Shown here: positions 23,889 to 35,711 of the stretch, in pieces
Layout: every line of letters starts with the position of its first letter
How positions within the stretch are numbered: position 1 is the first letter of the stretch
Origin: Paraconiothyrium sp. Pb-2020
Lineage: Eukaryota; Ascomycota; Dothideomycetes; Pleosporales; Didymosphaeriaceae
Length of the DNA stretch: 64,000 nucleotides
Direction of reading: 5' to 3'
Assembly: GCA_022419385.1 (NCBI GenBank)
Contig: JAJUBI010000006.1
Span: forward strand, 1,736,001 to 1,800,000
The notes under the pieces: generated by a model
What the model was told of the DNA's origin: nothing
The model's input: the letters and a program-made list of their open reading frames with translations, nothing else
The model's database searches: none
Position numbers and translations under genes: made by a program

Positions 23889-26800
23889 ATGGAATTCCAG
23901 GTTCAAGGCTCCGTCCTGGTAGACGGGGAGTGGGTCTCAAGATCTGCTGATGTGTACCAGATCATGTCACGTCATCAGCAGCAGGAAGACGTCGAAATGG
24001 ACGATGTCGACAATGATTATTCGCATGTGCCTTCAGAGGTCGGTATACTCTCCAAGACGGTTGTCGGAAGTCCGCTATACAAAGCCATCATACCAGCCAA
24101 CATCCGTCACAAAGATCTAGACGACGTGATCTTTATTGGCGAGGATTTCGTCCAGCTCAAAGAGATCTGCGACTATGGTCATCTTCGGCATATCGCAACC
24201 AAGTCTGATTTTAAGGGCAATATTTTGGCGGCCAAGGCATTTGGCGATCCGCGGAAGGTACAAATCAATACCTCCGAGCAGAGTCCGCTGCTGAAAAGGG
24301 CTTCTCTCCACCGCGGACGAAGGTCTACAACTGGGGAAGAAGTGAACACACTGCCACTCGAAGTGATAATACTGACTCTTAGCACGGGGACACTCATGTT
24401 CTTGTGGGCAAGAGATGACCATGCGAACCCAGCCACCTTTGCTCAAAAGGCTGTCCGACTACCAACAGCGACGTCACGGTTCAATCGCCCGGGCCCACTT
24501 TTAGCAACAGATCCACGATGCCGCGCTATATCTGTAGCTGCTTACGAGGGTACCTTCATGCTGTACAAAACGAGAACGATGGCAAATTGGCGAAGTGATA
24601 TGCGATCGGGACGTGACGAGGCGCCCATAACTGAAGAGGCACAATACGCGATTGATGGTCGCATCATGCACATGGACTTTCTTTCAGCAAGCGACGATGC
24701 TCACGTTGTTTTGATCTTCATTCTGGTCCACGAAGGCAAAACAAAAGTCGCTTCGTACGATTGGGACTTTCGAATTAGTCTAGACACGATGCCTAGGATA
24801 ACCAGGTCTGTCCTCGATTTTGGTAAGTATATGCTGTCTGTCAATATCACTCTTTCGGCATGGAAATTGATATATCCAGACAATCGTAATCCATCGCTCC
24901 TGATTCCCGTCAGCCGCAGTACCGACTTCTTGCTAGTACAAAACGAAAACATCTCCGTATGCAAGGGAGTACTGGCCGGGCCTCCCATTACATCGAAATG
25001 CCCCATACCTGCGCGTTTCCTGAAACAGCTGGGACGAGTTAGCAATAGAGGCAAACCAATGTGGGTACAATGGGATCGCGCGCCTCGCAATCCTGACTTC
25101 GCGAAAGAGGCCTTTTATGTGGCGCGTGAGGACGGCGCTATCATATACGTTGAGCTCGGGGATATTGGCCATTCGCTCGAGATCTCGGATGCCGGCAGCT
25201 GGCCGTACCCGATTGACACTGCTTTTGCGTGCCTCAAAGCTGACAGCTCGGAATTCGCGCAATCGTATCCTGATGTGCTTGTCGCTGGAGGATTTGGAAG
25301 CGATGGACACCTATGCAAGGTGGGTGCGTGGCCGAAAGAGTATGCGGACAAGGTGCCATATTCACAGACCAATGCTTTCGGGTTCGTGGAGTCGCTACCG
25401 AACTGGGCACCACTGACAGATATGTCTGTAACGCGACTTGGCAACTTGCCACTGCCGCATGATCGGAAACGGGCTAACATTTTTGTTACCAATGGCAAAG
25501 CTCCTTACGGAGAGGTGTCGCAGCTTCGACAAGGGCTAAGAGCTCTTGTTGATGATACTTTCGAAGGGCTGAAGGGATCTACAGGGCTCTGGATAGTGGA
25601 TCATGGCAGCACCACCTTTGATCAGGAGGGCCACATGAGGAGAGAAGACTACGCTACATTTGTCGTCAACGCTCCTCCGGAGACGCTTGTTTTACGTGCT
25701 TCCCGTACCCAAGAAGAAGGGACCTACAGCCAGGGTAGTTTGGGGAGTGCCTGGGACGGTGGAATATGGGAGACCGATCAACCAAGCCAGGGTAGCCTTA
25801 TACGTCATGCGGAAACAATATCGGCTTGTTCAGTCACTGAGAGTCTGGCTGTTCAAATCACGTATCACGAAGCTAGGCTGGTTTCACGCCCACAATTGAA
25901 CCAGGTCGGCTCCATCACGTTCACCAATCCGCTGTTAGGAGCCGCTACGAAGCCCGGCGTTCCATTCATCGTGGTCGCATTCTATGAAGGAACGCAGTCC
26001 ATTCTTCAATACATACCAGTGTCGAACGATAAGGCATTTGAAATGTCAATCGAAGATACCAGTCGATGGGCCCTCCCCGATGACCCTACCTGCATAGATA
26101 TAGTGATCTCCGAAAACGGCCCTTTAATCTTCGTCGGAATCAGACATGTCGGGTTTTTACTCTTCGCAACCAACGAGCGGGGTTTACTGACACAAATATA
26201 CCACACCAACGTACCCTCAGCCGGAGCTTTAGGATTGCAGCAAACGTACGAGAGTGCGGGGCTATTAACAACGCGCGGGCACGAGAAGCTTGTATGCGGC
26301 ACAAGGACTGGCTTGTTAATCTGCGTAGATCTCGCGAGACTTGACCATGAAGCTCCTGTCATTCAGTGTAAGTTTGCTACTCATCTTGAAGGTATTTACT
26401 TAATTGCTACAGCAAACGAACTATCGATCACAAGAATGGGAGATACTGCCGTGTACATTACCCCGGAAAAAACCAGCACGTCAACGGCATTTGTAGCTTG
26501 CGGCGCGGACTTCTGTCGAATTCACTTGTCAACTAGCGATCTCGGCATACGTATCGACTCGATATGGCTTGACGATCCACAGAGCTCCTATTTGCAAGGA
26601 GCTCTCAATGCCATAGATCAAGTCTCATTGACGGCAGCTTCTGGCAAGGAACTCGGGGGCTTTATCTTTGCAGTGTTTGGAGATCGAATGGTCTACGCTC
26701 GAATGGACTATGACATCAAGTGGTCGGGTCAGGCCGCGCCCCCCATATCACCAGAAGACGGGAAGATCATCCCGCGAAAGCTGTCTACTATGCGTACTCC

Positions 26801-28297
26801 CGTGAAGCTTATGGTGGCAGATGACTTACCACATCATATGATTGTAGTCACCAACGAATTCAAAGAGGAAGTAACAGCCTTACACAAATACAGGATCATG
26901 ATACCTGTCATTAAGATCGTAGACTTGCTCAGCGGTGCAGCAGATATAGAGACCGAGATGAAGGATGAATCCACGCCTAGCACTCCGAAGAACAAGATCG
27001 AAAGGTCCGAAATACCATTGAAGCATTATGAGCGCGTACATTCAATGGTTAGATGGGTGTTTTCAGGCGCCGAGGATCGTCAGCATGCGCTTCTCTTGGT
27101 CGGCACCGAAATTAATCCACCGGAGGGAGAAACCCGAGGACGCAGACTTGTTCTGAACATCACCAGATCCGGCCTCAAATTGCAAGACAAGAAGCGATTC
27201 GACGACCCTGTACGCTGCATAGCCGGTTACGACAGCCAACATATCATTAGCATCGTTGGGCGTACGCTACAAGTGGAGCAGATAGAACGCACCGAGGCGG
27301 CTAGGTAAGACCACAATCCAATATTGGGCGATCATAAACTGACAAGTATAGATGGAAGCGACGGGCGCACATAGATTTGCCTTCACCTGGAGTCCATATG
27401 ACCGTTTCAAAAGATTTGGTCTATGTTTCGACCAGCCACGACTCCCACCTCTGCTTTCGGGTCGAAAAGATTTGCCCACCGCAAGGTGAAACCTTCAAGA
27501 TCACCCAAATATTCACCGACTCTCGTCAACGCTCTTCTCTACGCCATCTGGTAATCAACGCAGTGGATAGTCCTGATCCCAAGCGCCCCGACGCACCAAA
27601 AAAGGCCACCATTGTCCTCCTAACCGATAAAAGTACTTCGGTGACCGGCCTTCTTCAACCCAATCATGCCTCCAACAAAAGTGCGGCCACCACCATGTTC
27701 GAAGCCTGTCTTCCGCGCTCTGTCATCCGCATCCAACGTGGCGACATTCGCCCGCCCTGGCGCCGCGTGTGCCACCCAGATGCAGTTCATTCAATACCTG
27801 CGGGCGTTCTCATCGACGATATAATCGGCGCTTGTACCGACGGCACCATATTGAGCTTCGCCATTCTCAATGGTCCCGCACTGCATCTACTCCGCCTACT
27901 CCAGAACCTTATCGAGGCGAAGCAAAAGCGCGATAACGCACTGCAGTTCAGCAGCGTCAAGCAAATCGGAGGACACATCCGCGACCTGCTACAAAGCCGA
28001 GCAGAGGGTACACAAGGCAGTCATATCAAGGCCAGAGATGTGGATCCTGAAGTACATGGGAGAGGTCCGGCGGCGCCAAGGTTCAGATATGTGGATGGAG
28101 ACGTATTGCGTACGTTCTTCGAGCAAGGTGGGGACTTGGGGAGCTTGGTAAGGGAAGGGTGTGACGAGGATGTTTGGAAGACATTCTTGGAGAAGGAGAG
28201 GGCGATGTTGCGAGATTTGGATGTAGAAAGAGAGAAGCAGGAAGTTGTGGAAAGGGTGGAGAGGTGGGTCAAGGAGATTCTCATGCCGCTGCTGTGA
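23889..28297 (+). CDS. Mms1_N / CPSF_A beta-propeller protein (Mms1-like)
   Basis: Exons 23889-24822, 24880-26367, 26413-27304 and 27352-28297 give 1419 residues. The N terminus (FQVQGSVLVDGEWVSRSADV) and the DDVIFIGEDFVQLKE stretch match the MMS1_N region of fungal Mms1-type proteins. The last exon is the CPSF_A-like C terminus. This superfamily includes DDB1, CPSF160 and Rse1; Mms1 is a Cul4/Rtt101 ubiquitin-ligase adaptor in replication-coupled repair, and that role here is by homology. The introns at 24823 (57 nt) and 26368 (45 nt) are multiples of three with no stop, so the frame reads through them. Strong GTAAGT donors and restored homology (VLDFDNRNPSLLIPV) argue they are spliced. I chose the Met at 23889, not the in-frame one at 23844, because it starts the conserved part. 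Confidence 0.88.
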
Positions 28298-28641
28298 GGC
28301 TGTCGTGATGAATTCGTTACTGTTCAGAGTGCTCTTAAGGTCTTTGGTGGCATGTAGCTTGGAGCGTGGGAATCCTTATTTCAGCATTCTTGCGTCAAGT
28401 ACCTTAATTGAATTCGAGATCCGGAGGTCATGAGTTATGACGAAACACTACTTTCAAACTTAGATTCGCTGCTTAGACGTTCTTTTTATGGCGGAACATC
28501 TATGTTCATGTCATAAAACATGAGCGGCTAAAACAGGCTAGCGTCTTCTAATAACGTTGATCCCGGCTACGCCTCATTTGACATACCATCAGCGACATTT
28601 TGTTACATTCACTGTCACCCTACTTGTACGACGTGACCAAC
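28298..28641. other. Intergenic region (344 nt)
   Basis: The 3' flank of the Mms1-like gene and the promoter of the SDR gene. AT-rich; nothing else seen. Confidence 0.4.
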
Positions 28642-29674
28642 ATGGGCGGCTTCATAGGCTTCGTCTACCGCCAATGGACTATCAAACCAAAACCGCTACC
28701 TTCGACCCTTTCCCTCTCGGGCAGAACAGCCCTAATTACAGGCGCGAACAGTGGCATAGGCTTCGAAGCCGCCCGCGAGCTCATGTCGCGTAAAATATCA
28801 CGCCTCATTATCGCTGTCAGAGACGTATCCAAAGGCGAGGCCGCAAAGAAAGAGCTTTCATCATCATCGCAAGGTGGCGATACTTGCGAGATCGAAGTCT
28901 GGCCTCTGGACCACGAATCCTACGAAAGCATCGCCGAATTTGGGAAGCGCACAGCAAGATTAGATCGTCTCGACTACGCGCTTCTCAACGCGGGCGTGAA
29001 GATGATGTCCTACAAGAAGTCACCGTTAGGACATGAGACAAATGTACAAATCAACCATCTCGGCACCTCCGCCGTCTCCCTTGCCGTCCTCCCCACCCTC
29101 AAGCGCACAGCGCAAAAGCACAACACGCCGTCTCGACTGACTATCGTCTCCTCGGAAGGCCACTTTTGGATCCCATTCAAAGAGCGCAGTGCCGAGAACA
29201 TTCTCGCAAGGATGGATGAGGAAGAGACTTTTGGAACGCAGCAGCAGCGGTACTACACTTCGAAACTACTCAATGTGCTTTGGACACGGGAGTTGGCCTC
29301 TAAGATTGATAAGGAAGAGGTTGTTGTCAACACGGTTAATCCAGGGTTTTGCTACAGTGGGCTGCATAGACATAGTGCGAGCATTATTAATGTCTTCTTA
29401 TGGCTTTTTGCATGGACGGCGGAACAGGGTGGGAGGTGCTTGAGTGATGCGCTTGTGAAACATGAGGACTCGCATGGGCAGTACCTCAGCGATCAACAAC
29501 AGACGCCGTAAGTGCACTCAGGCTACGAACGCGGACAGAAATAACAGTACCGATAGGCCTTCATCTTTTGTACTTTCGCCCGACGGTGAGAAGACACAGA
29601 AAAAGATTTGGGATGAGACTGTTGCGCTGTTGAAGGAAGAAGCGACTGGGTTGGATACGTCCGTGGTGACGTAA
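28642..29674 (+). CDS. Short-chain dehydrogenase/reductase (retinol dehydrogenase-like)
   Basis: Exons 28642-29507 and 29557-29674 give 327 residues. The cofactor motif is TGANSGIG, then NAGV, a catalytic Ser in TIVSSEGH and the YxxxK motif in RYYTSKLL. The layout is that of fungal membrane-associated retinol-dehydrogenase-like SDRs. The N terminus (GGFIGFVYRQW) is hydrophobic and may attach to membranes. The intron at 29508 has a GTAAGT donor; the second exon supplies the C-terminal helix (KKIWDETVALLKEE). An in-frame Met 14 codons upstream is possible. The substrate cannot be told from sequence. Confidence 0.9.
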
Positions 29675-29745
29675 CCCGTTTACAGCTTTGTAGAAATCCG
29701 GCATGCTTCTCAACAGCCAGGCCAGTACCTTTTTTTGTAGCAGGT

Positions 29746-30264
29746 TTACTCCCCGCTCTCCCTATGGGCACCTTTCCATGTCCCAGCGGCTTTTCTTCGC
29801 GATTCGTTCGCATTGTGTTCCTTACCGGCGATCGACGCCCGCAATCTCTCATTCTCCGCCACCAGCCTCTCAATCTCCTCCCTGTTGACCCTGGACTTGA
29901 ATCTCGCAACTTGTATCGCTAAATCCACAGCCTCAAACGCTTCTTCTACTGTGTGCGATATACGTCCCAGTCGCGCTTGGCTCCTCTGCAACGCAGCGTT
30001 CGAGTTGACCGCATCGTGAGCCACACCACGGAGGAAGGTGTAGTGGTTTTCGTAGGTGGAGAGAGTGGTGTGAATTGTAGTATGAAGGGTGGAGAGGTGG
30101 TCTGTCGCTGCTGTGAGGGCAACGTCTAAGGCTTTACCTTTACGTTGCAATATTGTAGTGGAGGAAGAAGGGCGGTACTTGATGGGACGTGGTGATGTGT
30201 GTATATGGTTGTCAGTGTTGCTGAGTTTTAGGAACGAAGGGAAGAGGTTCTTGAACGCGGACAT
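29746..30264 (-). CDS. Hypothetical coiled-coil protein
   Basis: One exon, 172 residues from the Met at 30264; an in-frame Met six codons earlier (30282) is also possible. Family not recognised. The middle is rich in Ser/Thr/His. The C-terminal half is helical and charged, with a likely coiled coil (REEIERLVAENERLRASIAGK). There is no signal peptide or membrane segment. It lies convergent with the SDR gene, 71 bases from its stop. Confidence 0.58.
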   Translation of the reverse strand: MSAFKNLFPSFLKLSNTDNHIHTSPRPIKYRPSSSTTILQRKGKALDVALTAATDHLSTLHTTIHTTLSTYENHYTFLRGVAHDAVNSNAALQRSQARLGRISHTVEEAFEAVDLAIQVARFKSRVNREEIERLVAENERLRASIAGKEHNANESRRKAAGTWKGAHRESGE

Positions 30265-30586
30265 TCTTGTTGAGCATGGCAAGAAATCGTACTATAAATG
30301 AGGCTCATAAGTGAGATGTGCGATGTGAAAGGGGACTGAGAATTTAAGAACGTAGTCTCCGCCCGACCGCAACGACGTTACAAGCCAACGAAATCACAGA
30401 CAGCCGTTTTGAAAACGCATCTACAAACGTGAATGTAAGTAGCGTTCAAGCGATACTATGTCAAAATTTGGCTCCCTTTGATGCTTCCAAATACTCTCGA
30501 TAAGCAATGATATGTCCTTCTGGCAAGCCTGAACATTTGAACTCCTCACCACCCGTTTGTTCTTTTCTCTTCCGTTCCACCGTCCA
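30265..30586. other. Intergenic region
   Basis: About 320 bases with no supported feature: the upstream side of the coiled-coil gene and the 3' flank of the next gene, both on the minus strand. Confidence 0.35.
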
Positions 30587-31063
30587 TCATTCTCCATAAT
30601 CATCAAGCACACCATCCTTCCGTATCTGGCTTTTGTGTACCACTTTCGCATCCCGCGCATTCGCTGCTTTGATCCTGACCATCCCTAGCTCTTCGTAGAA
30701 CGGCGAATCAAGTTCCTCATCTACTTCCCATCGGTCATACATCTCCGGAAAACGACTCCTTCCTCCCCTCCTATCTTCTTCACTCCATTCGTTCATTACG
30801 CCTTCGTCATTTGCATTTGCCTCGCACAAAGGCTCCAGGACGCTGTCATTGCTTTCGTTCTTCTTCTTGAAACCAAAAGCACGACGGACAGTATGCCAAA
30901 ATCCATCGTGTTTCTGCGTCGCTTTCTCAATCTTTTTCTTCTGCCTTGCTTTGACAAGTGCGTTCCGTCCTACGATCCTAGCTTCTGTGGCTGCGATCTC
31001 GTCGTCATCATCGAAGAGGCCAATAGTCCCGGCGTGGAGTTGGTCATTGTGGTCACGTGTCAT
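30587..31063 (-). CDS. Hypothetical acidic/basic small protein
   Basis: One exon, 158 residues from the Met at 31063. The frame is open upstream to 31285, but that part is Ser/Thr-rich and unlike the rest. The family is not recognised. Features are an acidic patch (LFDDDDEIAATEARIVG), a lysine-rich helix (ARQKKKIEKATQKHDGFW) and a further acidic region. It has no signal peptide or membrane helix. The charged, helical layout suggests a nuclear or cytosolic protein; I do not assign a role. Confidence 0.5.
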   Translation of the reverse strand: MTRDHNDQLHAGTIGLFDDDDEIAATEARIVGRNALVKARQKKKIEKATQKHDGFWHTVRRAFGFKKKNESNDSVLEPLCEANANDEGVMNEWSEEDRRGGRSRFPEMYDRWEVDEELDSPFYEELGMVRIKAANARDAKVVHKSQIRKDGVLDDYGE

Positions 31064-31562
31064 GCTGATATCAAGGGTGCGAAAGCGGTCGGTGGTGGTA
31101 ATGGAGTGGGTGAGTGAATGCAGGATCGGCTTGAGAAAATTCTGCGTGGGACAGGTGTGCTGTACATTAGTGTAAGCTTGTTCGGTCCGCGCTGAGGAGG
31201 GGTTTGCATTGCAAACGTAAGAAATGGACATGGCATTTCGTAGCAGTAGTAAAAGTGAAGTGCCAGTCACAACGTCAGAGTACAATCGAATTTTGTACTG
31301 CCTATCCCGGGGTAACAGAATGGACTCGGGGTTCTAATGTAGCGCTGGAAACCATACCATGAACAACGTTTTGTAAAGTATCGTCGTACGAATCGATATC
31401 GCCGAATGAATGCTTGAATTAGGTACTACCGAAATAACAATAACATGGGTATATGCTCACAACGAAAGTCATGTGTCTTCAACATTATGGTGTACATCAA
31501 CATAAGAGCAACAGCAAACGATATGATACAATGCCACGCACTACAACATTTGCGTCTGCATG
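31064..31562. other. Intergenic region
   Basis: About 500 bases, AT-rich in its second half. It holds the upstream flank of the hypothetical gene and the 3' flank of the Serinc gene. No gene seen. Confidence 0.35.
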
Positions 31563-33119
31563 CTAGTAGTCAAAACGATCAGGCAAAATGAGGGGAGCGA
31601 CCAGGCTCCATGTGTAAATTCCATAACACACCCACGCGCTGATAATCTTCGCCCAGCTAGCCCAGTACGTCCGCCCCACAGGGACAAAATCATTCTGCAT
31701 GTCCTTTTCGTCAAAGTTGGTGGTCAGAAGTGTGGCAACCCATGTGGTGCTGAGGAAGAAGATGACGTGGAAGAGCGTGTAGTTGTACTGGGTGGCGTTG
31801 CGTTCGTCGTCCCGCGGGTTCTTCGACGGTCCTTCATCCTCATCATCACTGTCTGACTCGTCTAGCGCAGAGGCGGGGAGGGAACCAGACTCAACGGCTG
31901 CGCGGAGAGCGGCAGCTCGCATCTCACGACGAGATTCAGGTTGCTGGGTCACGAGACCATGTTCGTAGTCTTCAGTTCCTACGCGGGAGTAGCCATTCCC
32001 GTACGAGTTGCCTTGAGCGCCAAGAGCCAAGCCATAGGTAGCCGCACGTGTTGTAGTATACGCAACGGTGACGAAAGTCACGATCGCGCCAATGATGATG
32101 GTCGCTTTGCGGGTGCCACGAGCGCGAATGAGTGGATTGCACTGGTGGTCGTCGGGTTCCATGCCGACTGCAGACATGGTGAGGTATGTGCAGTAGATGG
32201 CAACAATGGCCGACTGAGCAAGTCCAGCGCGAGGATTGACATTCTGGACAGCTGGATGAATCGACACGATCGACGACAGAAGCAACAAAATTAGGTTGAT
32301 CTGAGAATGTTAGAACACGAACTCTCCAGAACTGGGCGTCGTACTCACAGTAATTGCAGCCTGATTCATGCCACATCCGCTCCTGGCAAAGTAAACGTAC
32401 ATGACGACCGTCATAGCGAACGAAGCCAAGTACATGAATAGTGCAGATCCCACAAGCATTCCGGTCCACACTCTAGACTCGGTAACCTCGATCTTCTCCT
32501 GGCAATATTCTGCCCAATTGTGCGCGAGGTCGACGAGAAGAATCAAACCGATAAGGAGGAAAAGGCATGCGCCGATCATAGCGAAATAGTTGCCCCAGAC
32601 AATGAAGAAGGAGTTCGGGATGAAGAAGGTCAGGACCACCATAGCCAGCCATGCGATGATCTTGGGGGCCCAGAAACCGTTCTGAATAGGCGCGCGACCG
32701 TCCTTGGAGCTGCGTACACCAATGAGCATCATAGCCATGATGACGTGGAAGAAACCGAGGGCGAAGTTGATGCGCTGCACCGCAACGTAACCATAGCACT
32801 GTTCGCCGTGGCACTTGATATCGACGTAGTCTAGCGTGAGATGTGATAGCTTCTTCATAGCCCAGTCGGTGAGCATTATCCATGATACGATAGAGTTGAA
32901 GAGGAGGATGAGGGCGTATGCGATACGAGTAGCGATACTGTTTCCACACTTGCCGCCGCAAGATCCACAGACGGCGCTGCAGGTGGCTGCTCCACAGCAC
33001 GAGGCGGCAACCCCCCAGAGCTGGGCAAGTTAGCAATGCGTAAAGAACGTAGCGCGCGGTTTACTCACTGTGCCCACGCTCGGCAGAGCCAGCATCGGGA
33101 TGGACAAAAGCGCGCCCAT
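31563..33119 (-). CDS. Serine incorporator family membrane protein (TMS1/Serinc)
   Basis: Exons 33119-33069, 33020-32349 and 32300-31563 give 486 residues. It is polytopic, with around ten membrane helices. Family marks include the cysteine-rich start of the second exon (SCCGAATCSAVCGSCGGKC), the NFALGFFHVIMAMMLIGVRS segment and the end WSLVAPLILPDRFDY. An acidic Ser/Asp loop precedes the last two helices. Serinc proteins sit in endosomal, vacuolar or plasma membranes; a lipid-related role is proposed for the family. The first exon codes 17 residues and its ATG is the only in-phase start. Both introns are 48 nt. Confidence 0.95.
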
Positions 33120-33505
33120 GGTTGCGATGTCGTCGACGTCGTGTGTCTGTGTCGAGGAGGAGGCATGCAGTTGGCGCCTGTGACGTTCTCGCGCGCCAGG
33201 GCACTACCGGCGTGGCTTGGCGCAGCTGAGGGATTGCTTATCTCCGCTCGGGATGACACTTGAATCTCAACGTTGCTGCTTTCTATTTCCGCATTGTATC
33301 GTGGGCTTGGTTGATATCATATTTCTCATTTGTGCAATCGCTCATCAGCGTCTTTCTACATCTTTCCATCTATCTATACACTCACACTGCCGTCCTCAGC
33401 ATCTCATCTGCCTCCGAACTAGACCATCAGCGTGACTCCCCACTACAACCCCATACTTTGATGTTATCGCGATAACCAAAGCCCCTTCTGCTCACATTGG
33501 GCACA
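33120..33505. other. Divergent promoter region (Serinc / nodulin-like MFS)
   Basis: 386 bases between two divergent starts; the MFS side is CT-rich with repeated TCATC and CTATC. No motif can be named with confidence. Confidence 0.35.
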
Positions 33506-35323
33506 ATGGTCGTCGCGGAAAAGCCGACGCACCAGAAGACGCGGATAGTGTCTGTCGTTGCAGCGACAGCCATTGCTCTTGCGTGTGGAACGAATGTAAG
33601 TCGAAGTACTCTGGTCGCGACTTGAGCTAACATGTACCAGTATGCCTATTCAGCATGGGCGCCACAGTTCGCTGAGAAGCTCCAGCTGTCCACAACCCAG
33701 AGCAATATCATTGTATGACCCTCGCACACATCCACCACCTCACGCTCACCATGATACTAGGGGACATCTGGGAACATGGGCATGTATGCCGCAGGAATAC
33801 CAGTGGGCATCATCACGGATAGGAAGAGTCCACGTCTTGCTGGACTGATTGGCATGCTCTCCCTGTTCGCAGGCTACTATCCCATACATATTGGTAAGCT
33901 GGCGGTAAACGGTGAGAAGTGCGTGGCTGATGATTGCAGCTTACGATGAAGGAGCTGGCTCTATGAGCGTAGCACTTCTCTCTTTCTGTTCGTTCCTCAG
34001 CGGCGTAGGTAGCTGTGCTGCGTTTCAAGCCGCCTTGAAAGTGGCTACACTCAATTGGCCCACCCATAGAGGCACGGCGACTGCCTTCCCTCTTGCAGCA
34101 TTCGGGTTGAGTGCCTTCTTTTACACTTTCATTGCCGGTGTAGCGTTTCCAGGTGACATTTCTAGCTTGCTTGTATTGCTCTCTTTTGGGACGTCTATGG
34201 TTGTGCTTGTCGCACTACCGTTCCTTCACGTCGTTGACCACAAGAGTGGCACAGGGTATGCTGTCCTGCCTACCAACGAACGCACCCGTCGCAATTCGAA
34301 TGTCTTGCACCGGACTAGGTCCAATGGTAGCAAGGACAGTAGTCGATACAGCAGCTCGTCAATACCCCAGCAAGAGCCTAGTAAGTCATGCGTTTCTCTC
34401 CCTTTCAAGCGCCCCTTGTCTTTGCCAACCGTTTCAACCAGACAATGACGAACGGGATGATGATTCAGATGAGACGTCGTCCCTCCTGTCCGGACCTGGC
34501 GATCTACTTCCAGAAGACGAGGCGGCCGGCAGAGCCAGTAGGAAAACAAATCACTCACGTTGCTTAGATATTACTGGATTAGCGTTGCTATACAAGTTTG
34601 AATTTTGGCAGATTTGGGTCATCATGGGGTTGCTGACAGGAGTCGGACTGATGACCATTAAGTGAGTGTGTCAATGGCGCTCCTGCTTGGGTTACTGACA
34701 GTAGCAGCAACATTGGCCACGATGCGCAAGCACTCTGGAATCACTGGGATCCAAGCGCAAGTAAAGACTTCGTTGCCCACCGTCAACTCTGGCACGTCTC
34801 GATCATCTCGCTCGGCTCCTTTTCAGGGCGTCTGCTATCGGGTATTGGCTCCGATGTGATCGTAAAACGATTGGGCGGATCCCGGTTCTGGTGTGTAGTG
34901 GCAGCAGCAACCGTGTTTCTGATTGCTCAACTCTGCGCAACCCGTATTGAGGATCCGCACCATTTGTGGGCTGTGTCGGGACTTTGTGGGCTCGCATACG
35001 GCATCCTATTTGGCGTGCTCCCGGCCGTTGTTATCGATGTTTTTGGCGCCGATGGATTCGCTGTCAACTGGGGGTTCATGACGCTCGCACCTGTCGTGAG
35101 TGGGAATGTCTTCAACTTGTTCTACGGCGCAGTGTACGACTCGCACTCTGAGGTGCAAGTTGGTGGCGAGTTCAACTGCGATGAAGGGATTATCTGCTAC
35201 AAAGCGGCGTACTACGTCACCTTGGTATCGAGCGCTCTGGGCATCGTCGCGTGCCTCTGGGCTATACAGACCGAGCATGCGGCGAAACGGAAGGCTGAAG
35301 AGCTCGAGGATCACCGTGCATGA
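33506..35323 (+). CDS. MFS transporter, nodulin-like (Mch1-type)
   Basis: Exons 33506-33595, 33641-33712, 33761-33893, 33940-34380, 34442-34661 and 34708-35323 give 523 residues. The N terminus (ALACGTNYAYSAWAPQFAEKL) and GTSGNMGMYAAGIPVGIITDRK are typical of nodulin-like MFS proteins. A long central Ser/Asp/Glu-rich cytosolic loop splits the two six-helix halves. The second half has ISLGSFSGRLLSGIGSDVI. Yeast Mch1 is a vacuolar-membrane protein of this group, with unknown substrate. All five introns are 45 to 61 nt with canonical ends, and the six exons join in one phase. Confidence 0.93.
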
Positions 35324-35711
35324 CCTCTTTTCTCTGTACATACTATTTCAAGCTAGGGATGGAATAGCAAAGGGCGCATTTAGCGTATACATGGGAGTCT
35401 TACATTTAGAGGAGGTAGCATCGAATGTAGATCCGGTTGATTCTCTCCATCCACGGTCAATGAGGCTAGCGCAGGCACAGCCGGGCACCGAAGCCCCGCC
35501 TCGACCCATGTTGAACGCTGCGCTCGGACTTTGGGTGGCGGTAACACTGACGACGACACTGCCTCGAGAGCACCGTCTCACTCTCCTTTCATTGAAGCCG
35601 CCAGGCTGATATATGTATTCTACCTAGAAGCTCTCCACCCTATCACTACATCAGCAACACCCAACACCCCGCACCTTCATCGTCCAAGTTCCCAGCAGAG
35701 CAACCGTCCCG
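35324..35711. other. Intergenic region
   Basis: 388 bases; the part from 35600 on is C-rich with repeated CACC and CATC, a likely leader of the next gene. No gene seen. Confidence 0.35.
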
